Source: Flavobacteriia bacterium
GTDB taxonomy: Bacteria; Bacteroidota; Bacteroidia; Flavobacteriales; Weeksellaceae
Direction: 5' to 3'
Assembly: GCA_019455045.1 (NCBI GenBank)
Contig: JACFND010000008.1
Coordinates: 1-64,000 of the forward strand
DNA length: 64,000 bases
Part shown: positions 44,801 through 53,429 of the stretch, in pieces
How positions within the stretch are numbered: the stretch's first letter is position 1
Layout of the letters: every line of letters begins with the position of its first letter
Notes under the pieces: generated by a model
What the model saw: only the letters and a program-made list of their open reading frames with translations
The model's database searches: none
Told to the model about the DNA's origin: nothing
Translations under genes and position numbers: made by a program

Positions 44801-46893
44801 CAAATTTCACTGATGCCTTTGTTGAAATTTCGAATGACGGCGGTGTCAGCTGGAACGAACTGAAACATTACAACAGTGCGCAGGGCGGCTGGACTTCATT
44901 CAAACAGGAAAATATAAATCTGAATGCTTATGTGGGTGAACCCTTTGTGCTGATCAGATTCAGATACCATTCAAAAAATGATTATTTCTGGGCAGTTGAC
45001 AATGTGAAAGTAAGCGGCGAACCGATAGCAACCGCAATCACCTGGTCACCGTTTGCCGGTCTGTTTATGGACGAGGCGAGAACCATTCCTTACAGCGGTC
45101 AGAACACAACCACCGTATTTGCCTCACCTTTGAGTACGACCACTTATACAGTCTCGGCTCAAACAGCTGTCGGCTGTCCGGTCAGCGAACAGGTTTATGT
45201 GGAAAACACAGACAGAAACTGGAACAGCACCTCTGACACCCGTTGGGAATTGGCTTCCAACTGGGCTGAAAATGCAGTTCCGGATGCAAACAGCTGTGTG
45301 ATTATTCATCCGTCAGCCGGCAATACTGTGCTCGGTGCAAACATCGAAGGTTTTGCAAAGAATATCAGTGTTGAGAACGGCGGATCGCTCAGAATCAAAG
45401 ACAAAGGTTCACTGACTGTGACCGGATTTGTTGCCAACAATTCGGATGCAGATGATTTTGTAATTGAAGACGGCGGAAATCTGATTCAGATTGATAATGA
45501 TGCAGTGAATACCGGTGAAATTAAAGTTGAAAAAGAATTTATTCTTTCATCCGAAAGAAAACAGTACAATTATACGATTTCGGCAGTTGAAGGACAGCCG
45601 ATCAAAACCATCTATCCGGGCAATCCGACGGTAATCTATCACAGCGAAAATGCAAATTATTTTTACAATGCTTACAACGGTGATTACATCGCAGGCCGTG
45701 CGCTTGCCGTCAAAGAACCTTCAGTTGCGGCAGTACCGACTTCGACCGTGACCGGAAAATTCAGAGGAAAGCCGTTTAACGGTGAATTGAATTATACTTT
45801 GTCATATACAACTGACAATCCGCAATCGGGTGACGATCACGGTTACAACCTGGTTGGAAATCCTTATCCGTCGGCTTTGGATGCGGTTCAGCTCTACACA
45901 GACAACTGGCAGAAGGTCAAAGCAAGTTTCCTTTTCTGGGACAACCGCGGAAATACACTTTATGCCCAGCAGGGTTCTGATTACAACCAGAGCAATTATG
46001 CGGTATTTAACGCAGCTGCGGGACCTGATGGAACCGGTGTAGCTGCAATCGGCGCTTCGGGTACGCTGAAAAAACCAAACCGATACATCACTGTGGGCAG
46101 CGGTTTCCTGATTCAGGCAAAACCGACAGCCAACGGTCAGACACTTGACTTTAAAAACGAGTATCGAACAAACGGAGAAGGAATTGATTTTGCCGGGAAA
46201 CCGGGACAGTTTGGAGAAGACAACGGAAAATACTGGCTGACGATGACCACGCCTGCAGGTTTGGAGACGATGACAGCAGTGGTATATTATGAATTCGGAA
46301 ACGATGATTTTGCAGATGACGACACCGAAAGAAATCAGAGTTCAGACGAGATTTACACTTTGGCCGGACAGGATGCTGCGATCATTCAGACAAAATCTGC
46401 CTTTAAAACGGATGACACGGTTGAATTGGGATACAGCGCTTTTGAGACCGGGACACATATTATTTCGCTGCACAGTTCTGAAGGAATTTTTGAAGAAGGA
46501 CAGGATATTTATCTGATAGACAGGCTGACAGGTCTGGTAACAAACCTCAGTGAAAGAGTTTACAAATTCATCACAAGAGCAGGTGATTATCCAAACCGAT
46601 TCCTAATTGTCTATAAACCAAATAAAGTTCGTGAATATTCTTCAGAAGATATTATATTTGCAAACAAAGTTGACATAACAAAGAGAGACGGACAGATTCA
46701 AATCAGTTCTTCAATTGACAAAATAACTGAAATTGAGATGTTTGGTTTGAACGGAAATTCGGTTTACAAAAAGACTGACGTTAATTCAAAAGAGCATCAT
46801 ATTGATTCTTTTGAATTCAGACAACAAATTCTGATAATTAACGTTAAAACCGAAGCTGGAGATTATGTCAGCAAGAAGTTTGTGAACAAATAA
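41821..46893 (+). CDS. Giant T9SS-secreted multidomain protein (C-terminal sorting signal, type C-like)
   Basis: The 1,690-residue secreted or cell-surface protein starts at an ATG two codons inside the longest frame (MKKFHILMLSLMPFMVLG signal). Residues 90-510 recall the shell-like N-terminal region of wall-associated proteins (SAVPVHYEKNGQFLDIDPRI). A fibronectin type III domain follows at about 515-600 (TSAKLSWTEP, YHFWVRSNCG), then an Ig-like domain (ICAGEDVTLSATSSGSGYTF), a MAM/cleaved-adhesin-like domain near 900-1070 and a long beta-rich region. The last 80 residues (EIEMFGLNGNSVYKK, QQILIINVKTEAGDYVSKKF) match a T9SS C-terminal signal of the long type C kind. A PID-CTERM-like gene follows directly. 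Confidence 0.85.
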   Translation: MKKFHILMLSLMPFMVLGQNPQSQRLGTVKKNISEAVLHKEEANPTGKINGSGLVKSIRQSEQNAESADSWQYDNRPGLPFEQLRDNEEVVSKRDAFSKTFANDNGGYNAVISAVPVHYEKNGQFLDIDPRIIHNPSSNFSLANTANILESYFGTDSHTGVKSKSAEGELIEFLNTQMYWEAGGQQKTVRNSSNVPAVSQGDKLYYKNIYGNISAEFTILPAKRKLNYIIPNKSSLGNIPDSAEFLVFSEDIMIPFGWTYVQTEHGILIKDNFGKNIYLYENPTSLDQSESFINPSNTVFEVIQIGNTLRVKTKVKADWLLSSERHYPVMVDPTTTIYPDNYFFWTWSVRADGDESSIVQGTFGKDPNGLFIQWHVKFNANSIPAGILVNSAEAHFYVESRNGSTPWTRQWQWYDSLSPTSYNELPLYNSAVTPLSDPLAIGAVGWSDNQLSSPVGTDYVKNSINNGPFVALTVKPSGTYNPGDIFKAADHSSANRPYLIIDYVPDCMVPVNPTVSEITATSAKLSWTEPVAAPANGYQFYINTNGNVPSAGTTPTGSVGAGITFVNRTGLNKNTVYHFWVRSNCGTAKSDWVYGGYFNTLPSHDCFQGDGQIRGEVTDGLVINPSGSYRVADDFIVPSGQSLTIKQITIEAISATAVNNVVINIRSNNAGKPGAVMATFSGYPSGSSKYTQFDGKTVYHVTLNIPSPFYTVSSGTYWVETTMTNTPMTDVAWRATDTGTNGAKAQVSNNGGSSWSENPGNYQMMFYVAGECTAAPECEPVTAAADNYVICAGEDVTLSATSSGSGYTFNWYTDWDNDTHTGTYVGTGSSITVNPDNSTLYGVVGTKPGCESGDMFDLVVIAVTPPPTELEVDPENIFSCSSEVNQLNVISGGEIAEHSLNESFNPGESDILWISKTILYGGGNPNDAAWGLMDSDPGTVASNDNSSFAIVGSLFVDPKEMESSLISPPISLLDYAAPINLNFHHVLATVPNGTNFTDAFVEISNDGGVSWNELKHYNSAQGGWTSFKQENINLNAYVGEPFVLIRFRYHSKNDYFWAVDNVKVSGEPIATAITWSPFAGLFMDEARTIPYSGQNTTTVFASPLSTTTYTVSAQTAVGCPVSEQVYVENTDRNWNSTSDTRWELASNWAENAVPDANSCVIIHPSAGNTVLGANIEGFAKNISVENGGSLRIKDKGSLTVTGFVANNSDADDFVIEDGGNLIQIDNDAVNTGEIKVEKEFILSSERKQYNYTISAVEGQPIKTIYPGNPTVIYHSENANYFYNAYNGDYIAGRALAVKEPSVAAVPTSTVTGKFRGKPFNGELNYTLSYTTDNPQSGDDHGYNLVGNPYPSALDAVQLYTDNWQKVKASFLFWDNRGNTLYAQQGSDYNQSNYAVFNAAAGPDGTGVAAIGASGTLKKPNRYITVGSGFLIQAKPTANGQTLDFKNEYRTNGEGIDFAGKPGQFGEDNGKYWLTMTTPAGLETMTAVVYYEFGNDDFADDDTERNQSSDEIYTLAGQDAAIIQTKSAFKTDDTVELGYSAFETGTHIISLHSSEGIFEEGQDIYLIDRLTGLVTNLSERVYKFITRAGDYPNRFLIVYKPNKVREYSSEDIIFANKVDITKRDGQIQISSSIDKITEIEMFGLNGNSVYKKTDVNSKEHHIDSFEFRQQILIINVKTEAGDYVSKKFVNK

Positions 46894-46894
46894 G

Positions 46895-47206
46895 ATGAAG
46901 TTAAGAAAACGAGCAACTGCCACCCTTATAATAGTGCTGCTGATTTCAGGATTCGGCTATGGCCAGTTCTTTGAAGATCAGCAGGAGCAGGATGCACCGT
47001 TTTCTGACAACAGCGGCTATTTTGACGGTTCAGGGCCAAATTATGAGCAACCGGGAGATGGAGACAATCCTGAATACGGTGAGGACGGACCGGGAAATCC
47101 TGGAGGGCCTCGCCTTCCAATAGACGACTGGCTGTTTCTTCTTCCGATTGCAGGAGCTGCGGTCGGTGCTTATTTTCTGAGACGCAGAAAGCAAAAAGCA
47201 TATTGA
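46895..47206 (+). CDS. Small secreted protein with PID-type C-terminal sorting signal
   Basis: The 103-residue protein has a signal peptide (cleaved after GYGQ) and a short acidic Pro/Gly/Asn-rich middle. The C-terminus reads LPIDDWLFLLPIAGAAVGAY followed by a basic tail RRRKQK. A PID motif, one hydrophobic helix and arginines form the tripartite layout of CTERM sorting signals; NCBI annotation calls similar Bacteroidota proteins PID-CTERM. It starts 1 bp after the stop of the T9SS cargo gene, so the two are co-expressed. Processing enzyme and function are unknown. Confidence 0.75.
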   Translation: MKLRKRATATLIIVLLISGFGYGQFFEDQQEQDAPFSDNSGYFDGSGPNYEQPGDGDNPEYGEDGPGNPGGPRLPIDDWLFLLPIAGAAVGAYFLRRRKQKAY

Positions 47207-47230
47207 GAAATTAATTATTAGAAAAAATAC

Positions 47231-47264
47231 AAATCCCTTTGTTGAACGACAGAGGGATTTTTTT
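47231..47264 (+). terminator. Terminator after the T9SS cargo/PID-CTERM pair
   Basis: An 11-bp stem (47231-47241 with 47250-47260, one G-T pair) and an 8-nt loop are followed by a T run. The 3' arm and T run are part of a 40-bp sequence repeated at 47404. Confidence 0.85.
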
Positions 47265-47443
47265 GTTAAAAATATATTGTTTTTTGAAATTCCGCTAAAA
47301 TCATAAAATAACAGAGAGATACATTCCAATTCTTCGCTGTAGAGACATACGGCCGTATGTCTCTACAATTAAAAAACAATTCAGATTCCTTTTCAGATGA
47401 CGAAGGGATTTTTTTGTTAAAAATATATTGTTTTTTGAAATTC
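47253..47443 (+). repeat. Perfect 40-bp direct repeat around a gene-free interval
   Basis: The copies 47253-47292 and 47404-47443 are identical. Each begins AGGGATTTTTTT (the 3' part of a terminator) and ends TTTTTTGAAATTC. Between them lies a 30-bp palindrome. The second copy has lost most of the matching 5' arm. Confidence 0.85.
47338..47367. repeat. 30-bp perfect palindrome (copy 1)
   Basis: The arms TGTAGAGACATACGG / CCGTATGTCTCTACA are perfect with no loop. A second copy at 56204-56233 keeps the outer TGTAGAGAC...GTCTCTACA and central GGCC but differs inside with matching changes on both arms. This indicates a dispersed element selected as a hairpin or palindrome. Confidence 0.85.
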
Positions 47444-47500
47444 AGGTTTTTTCCTTAAATTATTCAATCGCTTAATCTTTATCTTTAAAAAAATTATAAA

Positions 47501-47953
47501 ATGAGGGTAATCATTCAGAGAGTCAGCCGGGCAGACGTTACGGTCAGCCAGAATAAAATAGCAGAAATCGGAAAAGGTCTGCTGATTCTGGCAGGTTTTG
47601 AGGAAGCCGATGATGAACAGGATTTTGAATGGATGGCTTCAAAAATCGTCAAACTCAGGATTTTTCCGGATGAGAATGGTGTAATGAATATATCGGCTGA
47701 AGATTCAAAAGCAGAAATTCTTGTCGTCAGCCAGTTTACACTTCATGCATCAACAAAAAAAGGAAACCGTCCGTCCTATATCAGGTCTTCTCCGCCTGAA
47801 TTGGCAAAAACTCAGTATGAAAACTTTGTTAAAGTTTTGCAAAATAAATACATTAGCCCGATCCAATGCGGCGAATTCGGCGCAGACATGAAAGTTGAAC
47901 TGATAAACGACGGTCCTGTAACGATTTGGATCGACTCTAAGAACAAAGAATAA
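47501..47953 (+). CDS. dtd: D-aminoacyl-tRNA deacylase
   Basis: Dtd hydrolyses D-amino acids (and glycine) wrongly attached to tRNA. The 150-residue protein has the two signature motifs SQFTLHAS (catalytic Gln/Thr region) followed by KKGNRPSYIRSSPPE, and the C-terminal GEFGADMKVELINDGPVTI, with the Gly-cisPro-like mimic motif replaced as usual by NDGPVT. Length and motifs are complete. It leads an operon with two DUF3857 proteins, a MazG-like protein and aroA, all spaced 2-20 bp apart. Confidence 0.95.
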   Translation: MRVIIQRVSRADVTVSQNKIAEIGKGLLILAGFEEADDEQDFEWMASKIVKLRIFPDENGVMNISAEDSKAEILVVSQFTLHASTKKGNRPSYIRSSPPELAKTQYENFVKVLQNKYISPIQCGEFGADMKVELINDGPVTIWIDSKNKE

Positions 47954-47955
47954 AA

Positions 47956-49854
47956 ATGAAATTTATAAAAATACTGATCATCGTCTCAGGCTTCGGATTT
48001 TTGAATGCACAGGAATTTGCAGTCGGCAACATTCCCTCAAAACTGACCGATGATGCCTATGCGGTGGTCAGAAAAGACGAAACAAAAGTTGAATTTATCA
48101 ATTACGACAAACTGAAATATTCAAACGAATATGTGGTCACTGTGCTCAACGAAAGCGGTTTGAGATACGGTTTTCAGCCGCTGTATTATGACAAACGGAT
48201 GAAAATCAGCAAATACACCGCAGTGATTTATGACAAAGACGGAAAGGAAATTAAAAAATTAAAATCAAAAGATCTGAAAGACATCAGCGTCTATGACGGT
48301 TCTGCCCTTTTTGTTGATTATCGGCTGCAGTATTACGAATTCACACCTGTCTCCTATCCGTTCACGGTACAGTATTATCAGGAATATACCACTTCAAATA
48401 CGATCGTGATTCCCGGTTGGAGAGCTGTCGGCACCTACAATCTGGGCATTGAAAATTCAAGCTATGAACTGACCAATTTATCGTCAATTCAAATCAGAAA
48501 AAAGGAATCCGGATTTGACGGATGGAAAGTAAATAAAACTGAAATCGGAAACAAACTCAATTATTCGATTCAGGACATTCCGCCGGTTCAGGAAGAAGTT
48601 TTGAGTCCGGTTCTGAGCGAACTCAGTCCGCTGGTGAAACTGATTCCAAATAAATTTCAGCTCGAAGGCGTCAACGGAAGTTTTGAAAACTGGGAACAGT
48701 TTGGAAAATGGTATTACAGCAATCTGCTCAACAACAAAAGAGATCTGACTGCAAAAGACAAACAGACGGTTTCACAGCTCATCAGCGGCGTCAGCGATCC
48801 GGTTGAAAAAATCAGAATCCTTTATCAGTATATGCAGTCAAAAACCAGATATGTGAATGTGGTGATCGGCATCGGCGGCTGGGAACCTTTTCCGGCTTCG
48901 TATGTGGGCGACAAAAGCTACGGCGACTGCAAGGCATTGTCAAATTACATGATCAGTCTGCTTGACTATGCGGGCATTGAGGCATTCTACACCATTGTTT
49001 ACGGAAACAGCAGCAGAAAGCAGGATATGGACGATCAGTTTGCATCTCTTCAGGGAAATCACATCATTGTGAATGTTCCGCTGGACGAACAAACCATCTG
49101 GCTTGAATGCACCAGCCAGCAGACCGCTTTCAATTATCTCGGAAGTTTTACGGATGACCGTTATGCGGTTTCTGTAAAACCAACCGGCGCGGAAGTGGTG
49201 TCCACCCAAAAATATACGGTTGATCAGAATCTGAACAAAATCAGCGGCCAGGCAGAATTGTTTGCAGACGGAAAATTGAACATGAATTTTGAACAGGAAG
49301 ACATCGGTTTGCTCTACGACAGCGCAAGCAGCATTTATTTTGAATCTGAAAAAGACCGTGTCCAATCGCTCAGAAGCATGTTTTCCGAAGTTCCGAATTT
49401 TGACATGAAAAATTATGAACTCACAAATGACAGGGACAATGCGGTTTTCAGGACTTCAATCCAATTTGAATCCGGCCACTATGCATCGGTCGTCGGGAAC
49501 AGTCTGCTGATCAATCTGCTGCCTGTCGGAAAAAGCAAAACCGGACTGAAGAAAAACAACCAAAGAAAATTTCCGTTCGAAATCAGATTCGGCTATACCG
49601 ATGTGGTTGAATATGATCTGAAACTTCCAAACGGATACAAAATAAGCGAGAAATTTGACAACATCATCTATATGACCGAATTCGGAAATTATCTGCTTGC
49701 CGTCAAAGAAAACGGTGATGGAAGTCTGAAAATCCACAGGACGATGACGGTCAAAGACGGAAATTACAGTAAAGATAAATTCAACGATTTTGTGGAATTT
49801 ACACGAAAAGTATCCTCTTTTGACAATTCAAAAGTTTTGCTGGAAAAAAAATAA
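47956..49854 (+). CDS. DUF3857 protein with intact transglutaminase-like domain
   Basis: The 632-residue exported protein has a signal peptide cleaved after LNAQ, then a DUF3857 beta domain (about 45-230) and a transglutaminase-like domain. The likely catalytic set is Cys325 in YGDCKALSNYM, His369 in GNHIIVNV and an acidic partner Glu384 in WLECTS. A C-terminal DUF2569-like extension continues to the end. Such proteins probably process or link extracellular material, but no substrate is known. A paralogue lacking the Cys follows 20 bp downstream. Confidence 0.85.
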   Translation: MKFIKILIIVSGFGFLNAQEFAVGNIPSKLTDDAYAVVRKDETKVEFINYDKLKYSNEYVVTVLNESGLRYGFQPLYYDKRMKISKYTAVIYDKDGKEIKKLKSKDLKDISVYDGSALFVDYRLQYYEFTPVSYPFTVQYYQEYTTSNTIVIPGWRAVGTYNLGIENSSYELTNLSSIQIRKKESGFDGWKVNKTEIGNKLNYSIQDIPPVQEEVLSPVLSELSPLVKLIPNKFQLEGVNGSFENWEQFGKWYYSNLLNNKRDLTAKDKQTVSQLISGVSDPVEKIRILYQYMQSKTRYVNVVIGIGGWEPFPASYVGDKSYGDCKALSNYMISLLDYAGIEAFYTIVYGNSSRKQDMDDQFASLQGNHIIVNVPLDEQTIWLECTSQQTAFNYLGSFTDDRYAVSVKPTGAEVVSTQKYTVDQNLNKISGQAELFADGKLNMNFEQEDIGLLYDSASSIYFESEKDRVQSLRSMFSEVPNFDMKNYELTNDRDNAVFRTSIQFESGHYASVVGNSLLINLLPVGKSKTGLKKNNQRKFPFEIRFGYTDVVEYDLKLPNGYKISEKFDNIIYMTEFGNYLLAVKENGDGSLKIHRTMTVKDGNYSKDKFNDFVEFTRKVSSFDNSKVLLEKK

Positions 49855-49874
49855 CAATAGAAAATTAACACAAT

Positions 49875-51821
49875 ATGAGAACCCTATACTTATTAATTAT
49901 TTGTCTTTCGATGGCCGTGCTGAACGGTCAGAATCGAAAATACGGAAAAATCACAAAAGAAGAAGTTGAAGTGCAGAAAAGCAGCTCGGAACCCGATGCC
50001 GCTGCAGAAGTAATCTATGAAACCGCTGTGGTGGCCATTGAATACTCGGTGACTGAACGCACGCTCAAAGCCAATAAAGAGGTTGAAGGAAGAATCAAAA
50101 TTTATGACAAGGACAGAGCCGATGATGAATTGTTCACGGTAGAAGTTCCGCTTTACATTTCTTCAGGCGCAGACAGAGAAAAGCTGATAGAATTCAAAGG
50201 TGCAACTGCAAATATAGAAGGCGGAAAACTGGTCAGCACCAAAGTTAAAAATTCGGATATATTTACAGACCGAAAAAACAAACGATGGGAAACCCAGACG
50301 ATGACCTTTCCGAATGTGAAAAACGGTTCGGTGATCGAATACAGATATGTGGTCGAAACTCCGTTTTTCTTTGATCTGGGCAGATGGTTCTTTCAGCGCG
50401 ACATACCTGTTCAATACAGTTCATACAAACTGATCGCTCCCGAACAGATCGTGTTCAGCAACGACTTCAGAGGCGGAATCACGCCAAAGATTAAAACCGA
50501 CAGAATCACCAATTTCCAGTTTGGCAACACCGAGGCAGTGACTGAATATATACTCGAGAAAATACCGTCATTAAAAGATGAACCCTATGTTTTGAATTCT
50601 GACAATATGATGGCTTCCCTCCGATACGAAATCATGAAACTCGAATATCCGGGAATCATCACTCAGAATTATTCAACCACCTGGACACAAATCGGAAAAG
50701 ACCTGATGGACAGCCCTGATTTTGGCGGTCAGCTCAAAGGCAACAACTTTTTGGATGAAACGGTGAACAGTCTGATTGCAGGCGCAGACACTCCGTTTGA
50801 CAAGACTTCAAAAATATTCAATTATGTAAAAAATAATTTTGCCTGGGATAAATTCAATTCAATCATTCCGGACAACGGTCTGAGACAGACCTTTAAAAAC
50901 AAAACCGGAAATGCGGCAGACATCAATATGCTATTGGTTTCAATGCTCCAAAAAGCAGGAATCGATGCGGCACCGGTTGTGCTGAGTACGGTCAATAATC
51001 TGATCATCAATTATTCGTTTCCTTCGAGAAGCAGTCTGAATTTTCTGATTGCAAGCGCAGTAATCAACGACAAACTCTATTTGATGGATGCAACCGAAAA
51101 ATTCAGCGATATCAATATGCTGCCGTTGAGAGATTTGAACCAGAGAGGATTCAGAATTACCGATAAAGGTGTACAGGAAATTCCGCTGACCAATTATTCG
51201 CTCAGTACTTCAAAAATTTCGATCAATGCTGCTTTGGAATCAGACGGAAGCATCAGCGGTAATTTTTCGGAAGTCAGAGATATGTATTTTGCAATGTCTG
51301 ACAAGATGGCCCAGTCTGACAATCCGAAATCATTTGAAAAAAGATATTTGAGAAATTACAATTTTGACCCGGAAGGATTTAAAATTGATGAAAATGCTGA
51401 AAAAGGAATCATCAGATACAGTTTTAAATTTGAAGATTTGCAGGGCGGCGATGCGGTCGGAAATAAAATCATCGTCAATCCGATGCTTTTTGAACAGCTG
51501 ACAAAAAATTCATTTACACACGACAGCAGAAGCTATCCGATCGAATTCGGAACTGCAGCAAACGAAACCACCATCATCAAAATCAAAATTCCGGACGGAT
51601 ACAAAGTGGAATCGCTTCCTCAGCAGAAACAGCATCTCGTACAGGGTGACGTGGCCGGTTATGCTTATCAGGTGCAGGAACAAAACGGTTATATTGTCGT
51701 TACAACCGTTTTCCAACTGAGCCAGAGCTCATTGCCGCCAACTTATTATCAGCCAATGAAAGAACTTGAAAAACAGCAGATTGCAGCAGAAGCTCAACAG
51801 CTTGTGCTGGTAAAAGAATAA
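49875..51821 (+). CDS. DUF3857/transglutaminase-fold paralogue without catalytic Cys
   Basis: The 648-residue protein has a signal peptide (cleaved after LNGQ), a DUF3857 domain and a transglutaminase-like fold, as in the gene before it. Where the neighbour has GDCKALS this protein reads GNAADINM, so the Cys position is Ala347. The His region is SSLNFLIAS, with no His; only the Asp of YLMDATEKF remains. It is therefore probably not an enzyme but a binding or regulatory partner. The two genes are in one operon and likely arose by duplication. Confidence 0.85.
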   Translation: MRTLYLLIICLSMAVLNGQNRKYGKITKEEVEVQKSSSEPDAAAEVIYETAVVAIEYSVTERTLKANKEVEGRIKIYDKDRADDELFTVEVPLYISSGADREKLIEFKGATANIEGGKLVSTKVKNSDIFTDRKNKRWETQTMTFPNVKNGSVIEYRYVVETPFFFDLGRWFFQRDIPVQYSSYKLIAPEQIVFSNDFRGGITPKIKTDRITNFQFGNTEAVTEYILEKIPSLKDEPYVLNSDNMMASLRYEIMKLEYPGIITQNYSTTWTQIGKDLMDSPDFGGQLKGNNFLDETVNSLIAGADTPFDKTSKIFNYVKNNFAWDKFNSIIPDNGLRQTFKNKTGNAADINMLLVSMLQKAGIDAAPVVLSTVNNLIINYSFPSRSSLNFLIASAVINDKLYLMDATEKFSDINMLPLRDLNQRGFRITDKGVQEIPLTNYSLSTSKISINAALESDGSISGNFSEVRDMYFAMSDKMAQSDNPKSFEKRYLRNYNFDPEGFKIDENAEKGIIRYSFKFEDLQGGDAVGNKIIVNPMLFEQLTKNSFTHDSRSYPIEFGTAANETTIIKIKIPDGYKVESLPQQKQHLVQGDVAGYAYQVQEQNGYIVVTTVFQLSQSSLPPTYYQPMKELEKQQIAAEAQQLVLVKE

Positions 51822-51824
51822 ATC

Positions 51825-52151
51825 ATGAGTCTAAAGGTTTTGCAAAAAGATGTGGACGACTGGATTAAAAATCACGGCGTCCGCTATTTCAACGAGCTGA
51901 CCAATATGGCACAGCTCACCGAGGAAGTCGGCGAAGTGGCGAGGATCATCGCAAGAAGATATGGCGAACAGTCCGAAAAGGAATCGGACAAATCAAAAGA
52001 TCTGGGCGAGGAATTGGCAGATGTAATTTTTGTGACGCTTTGTCTGGCCAACCAGACGGGTGTGGATCTTGAAACCGCTTTTTATAAAAAACTGGATGAA
52101 AAAACAAAAAGAGACCACGACCGGCACCAGCAGAATAAAAAACTGAAATAA
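51825..52151 (+). CDS. MazG-like nucleotide pyrophosphohydrolase
   Basis: The 108-residue all-alpha NTP pyrophosphatase has the metal-binding motifs EEVGEVARII and GEELADVIFVTL, the two EExxE/ExxD pairs of the MazG fold. Single-domain members such as this one cleave non-canonical or excess nucleoside triphosphates to monophosphates. It lies 3 bp after the DUF3857 paralogue and 6 bp before aroA. Confidence 0.88.
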   Translation: MSLKVLQKDVDDWIKNHGVRYFNELTNMAQLTEEVGEVARIIARRYGEQSEKESDKSKDLGEELADVIFVTLCLANQTGVDLETAFYKKLDEKTKRDHDRHQQNKKLK

Positions 52152-52157
52152 TCGGTT

Positions 52158-53381
52158 ATGGACGAACTCCTGATTCTGAAGAAATCAAAGCTCAGACCAT
52201 CGGCAGAAATACTGATTCCGGGTTCAAAAAGCGAATGTAACCGGCTGCTGATTCTCAATTCGCTTTATTCAAATCCAATCAGGATTCACAATCTGTCAAC
52301 CGCTGAAGACACCCGTGTGATGCTGGATGCGCTGAATTCGGATACTGAAAAAATCGATATCATTCATGCAGGAACCGCAATGCGTTTTTTGACTGCTTAT
52401 TTTTCGATTTGTGAAGACAGAACAGTCATACTCACCGGTTCGGAACGGATGAAACAGCGTCCGATCGGAATTCTTGTCGATGCGCTGAATGCTTTGGGTG
52501 CAGATATTTCCTACGTTGAAAAAGAAGGATTCCCGCCATTAAAAATCAACGGAAAAAAAATTCATAAAAACGAAATCGAACTGGCTGCCGGCATCAGCAG
52601 TCAGTTTGTTTCGGCGCTGATGCTGATTTCACCAAAATTGGAAAGCGGTCTGAATATTCGTCTCAGGGATGAACCGACTTCAAAACCGTATATCGAAATG
52701 ACAGCGAGGATTCTGAAAAAATTGGGTGTTGAAATAATTGAAAATAATCAATCCATTCAAATCAAACCCAAACAAAAAATCGATGAATGCGATTGGCAGA
52801 TCGAATCTGATTTCAGTTCTGCTTCTTATTATTTTTCATTGGCTGCATTGTCAGAAGATTCTGAAATCAGAATCGGAAAATTCAGCAAAGAAAGCTTTCA
52901 GGGCGATTCAAAAGTGATTGAAATTTATCAAAAATATTTTGGTGTTGAAACCCGGTTTGAAGATGATTGGATGATATTGAAAAGAAATCCGGATTTTGAA
53001 TTCAAATCATTCGAAATCGATCTGAACGATACACCCGATCTGGCACAAACCATTGCAGTTACAGCAGCCGCATTAAAAATCAGATGCAGGCTGACCGGTT
53101 TAAAAACATTAAAAATTAAAGAAACCGACCGTTTGGAAGCGCTTTGTTCAGAACTCAGAAAAATCGGTGCGGAATCAAAAACAGATCAGGATTCAATTGA
53201 ATTGTACAATTTCTTTGAAACAACTGAAATTCCGGAAATCGAAACCTTTGACGACCACAGGATGGCTATGAGTTTTGCGCCTTTGTGTCTGAAAAGAGAA
53301 TTAAAAATTAAAAATCCAAAGGTGGTTGAAAAATCGTATCCCAACTTTTGGAATGATCTTGAAAACTGTTTTTTGAAATAA
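52158..53381 (+). CDS. aroA: 5-enolpyruvylshikimate-3-phosphate synthase
   Basis: AroA makes EPSP from shikimate-3-phosphate and PEP in the aromatic amino acid pathway. The 407-residue protein has GSKSECNRLLIL (the usual second Ser/Ile pair of GSKSISNR is Glu-Cys here), the AEDTRVM and HAGTAMRFLTAYF motifs, SERMKQRPIGIL, and near the C-terminus IKETDRLEAL and DDHRMAMSFAPL. It ends the dtd operon and is not linked to the nearby trpB2, which runs on the opposite strand, although both serve aromatic amino acids. Confidence 0.95.
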   Translation: MDELLILKKSKLRPSAEILIPGSKSECNRLLILNSLYSNPIRIHNLSTAEDTRVMLDALNSDTEKIDIIHAGTAMRFLTAYFSICEDRTVILTGSERMKQRPIGILVDALNALGADISYVEKEGFPPLKINGKKIHKNEIELAAGISSQFVSALMLISPKLESGLNIRLRDEPTSKPYIEMTARILKKLGVEIIENNQSIQIKPKQKIDECDWQIESDFSSASYYFSLAALSEDSEIRIGKFSKESFQGDSKVIEIYQKYFGVETRFEDDWMILKRNPDFEFKSFEIDLNDTPDLAQTIAVTAAALKIRCRLTGLKTLKIKETDRLEALCSELRKIGAESKTDQDSIELYNFFETTEIPEIETFDDHRMAMSFAPLCLKRELKIKNPKVVEKSYPNFWNDLENCFLK

Positions 53382-53388
53382 AAGAATC

Positions 53389-53416
53389 GAGGGCTTTCAG
53401 ACAATTGAAAACCCTC
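53389..53416 (-). terminator. Convergent terminator between aroA and trpB2
   Basis: A 10-bp stem (53389-53398 with 53407-53416) pairs fully only on the minus-strand RNA, where one position is U-G; on the plus strand it is a C-A mismatch. It therefore mainly ends trpB2, 14 bp past its stop, with a modest T-rich tail. Confidence 0.65.
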
Positions 53417-53429
53417 AATTCAATCCTCT

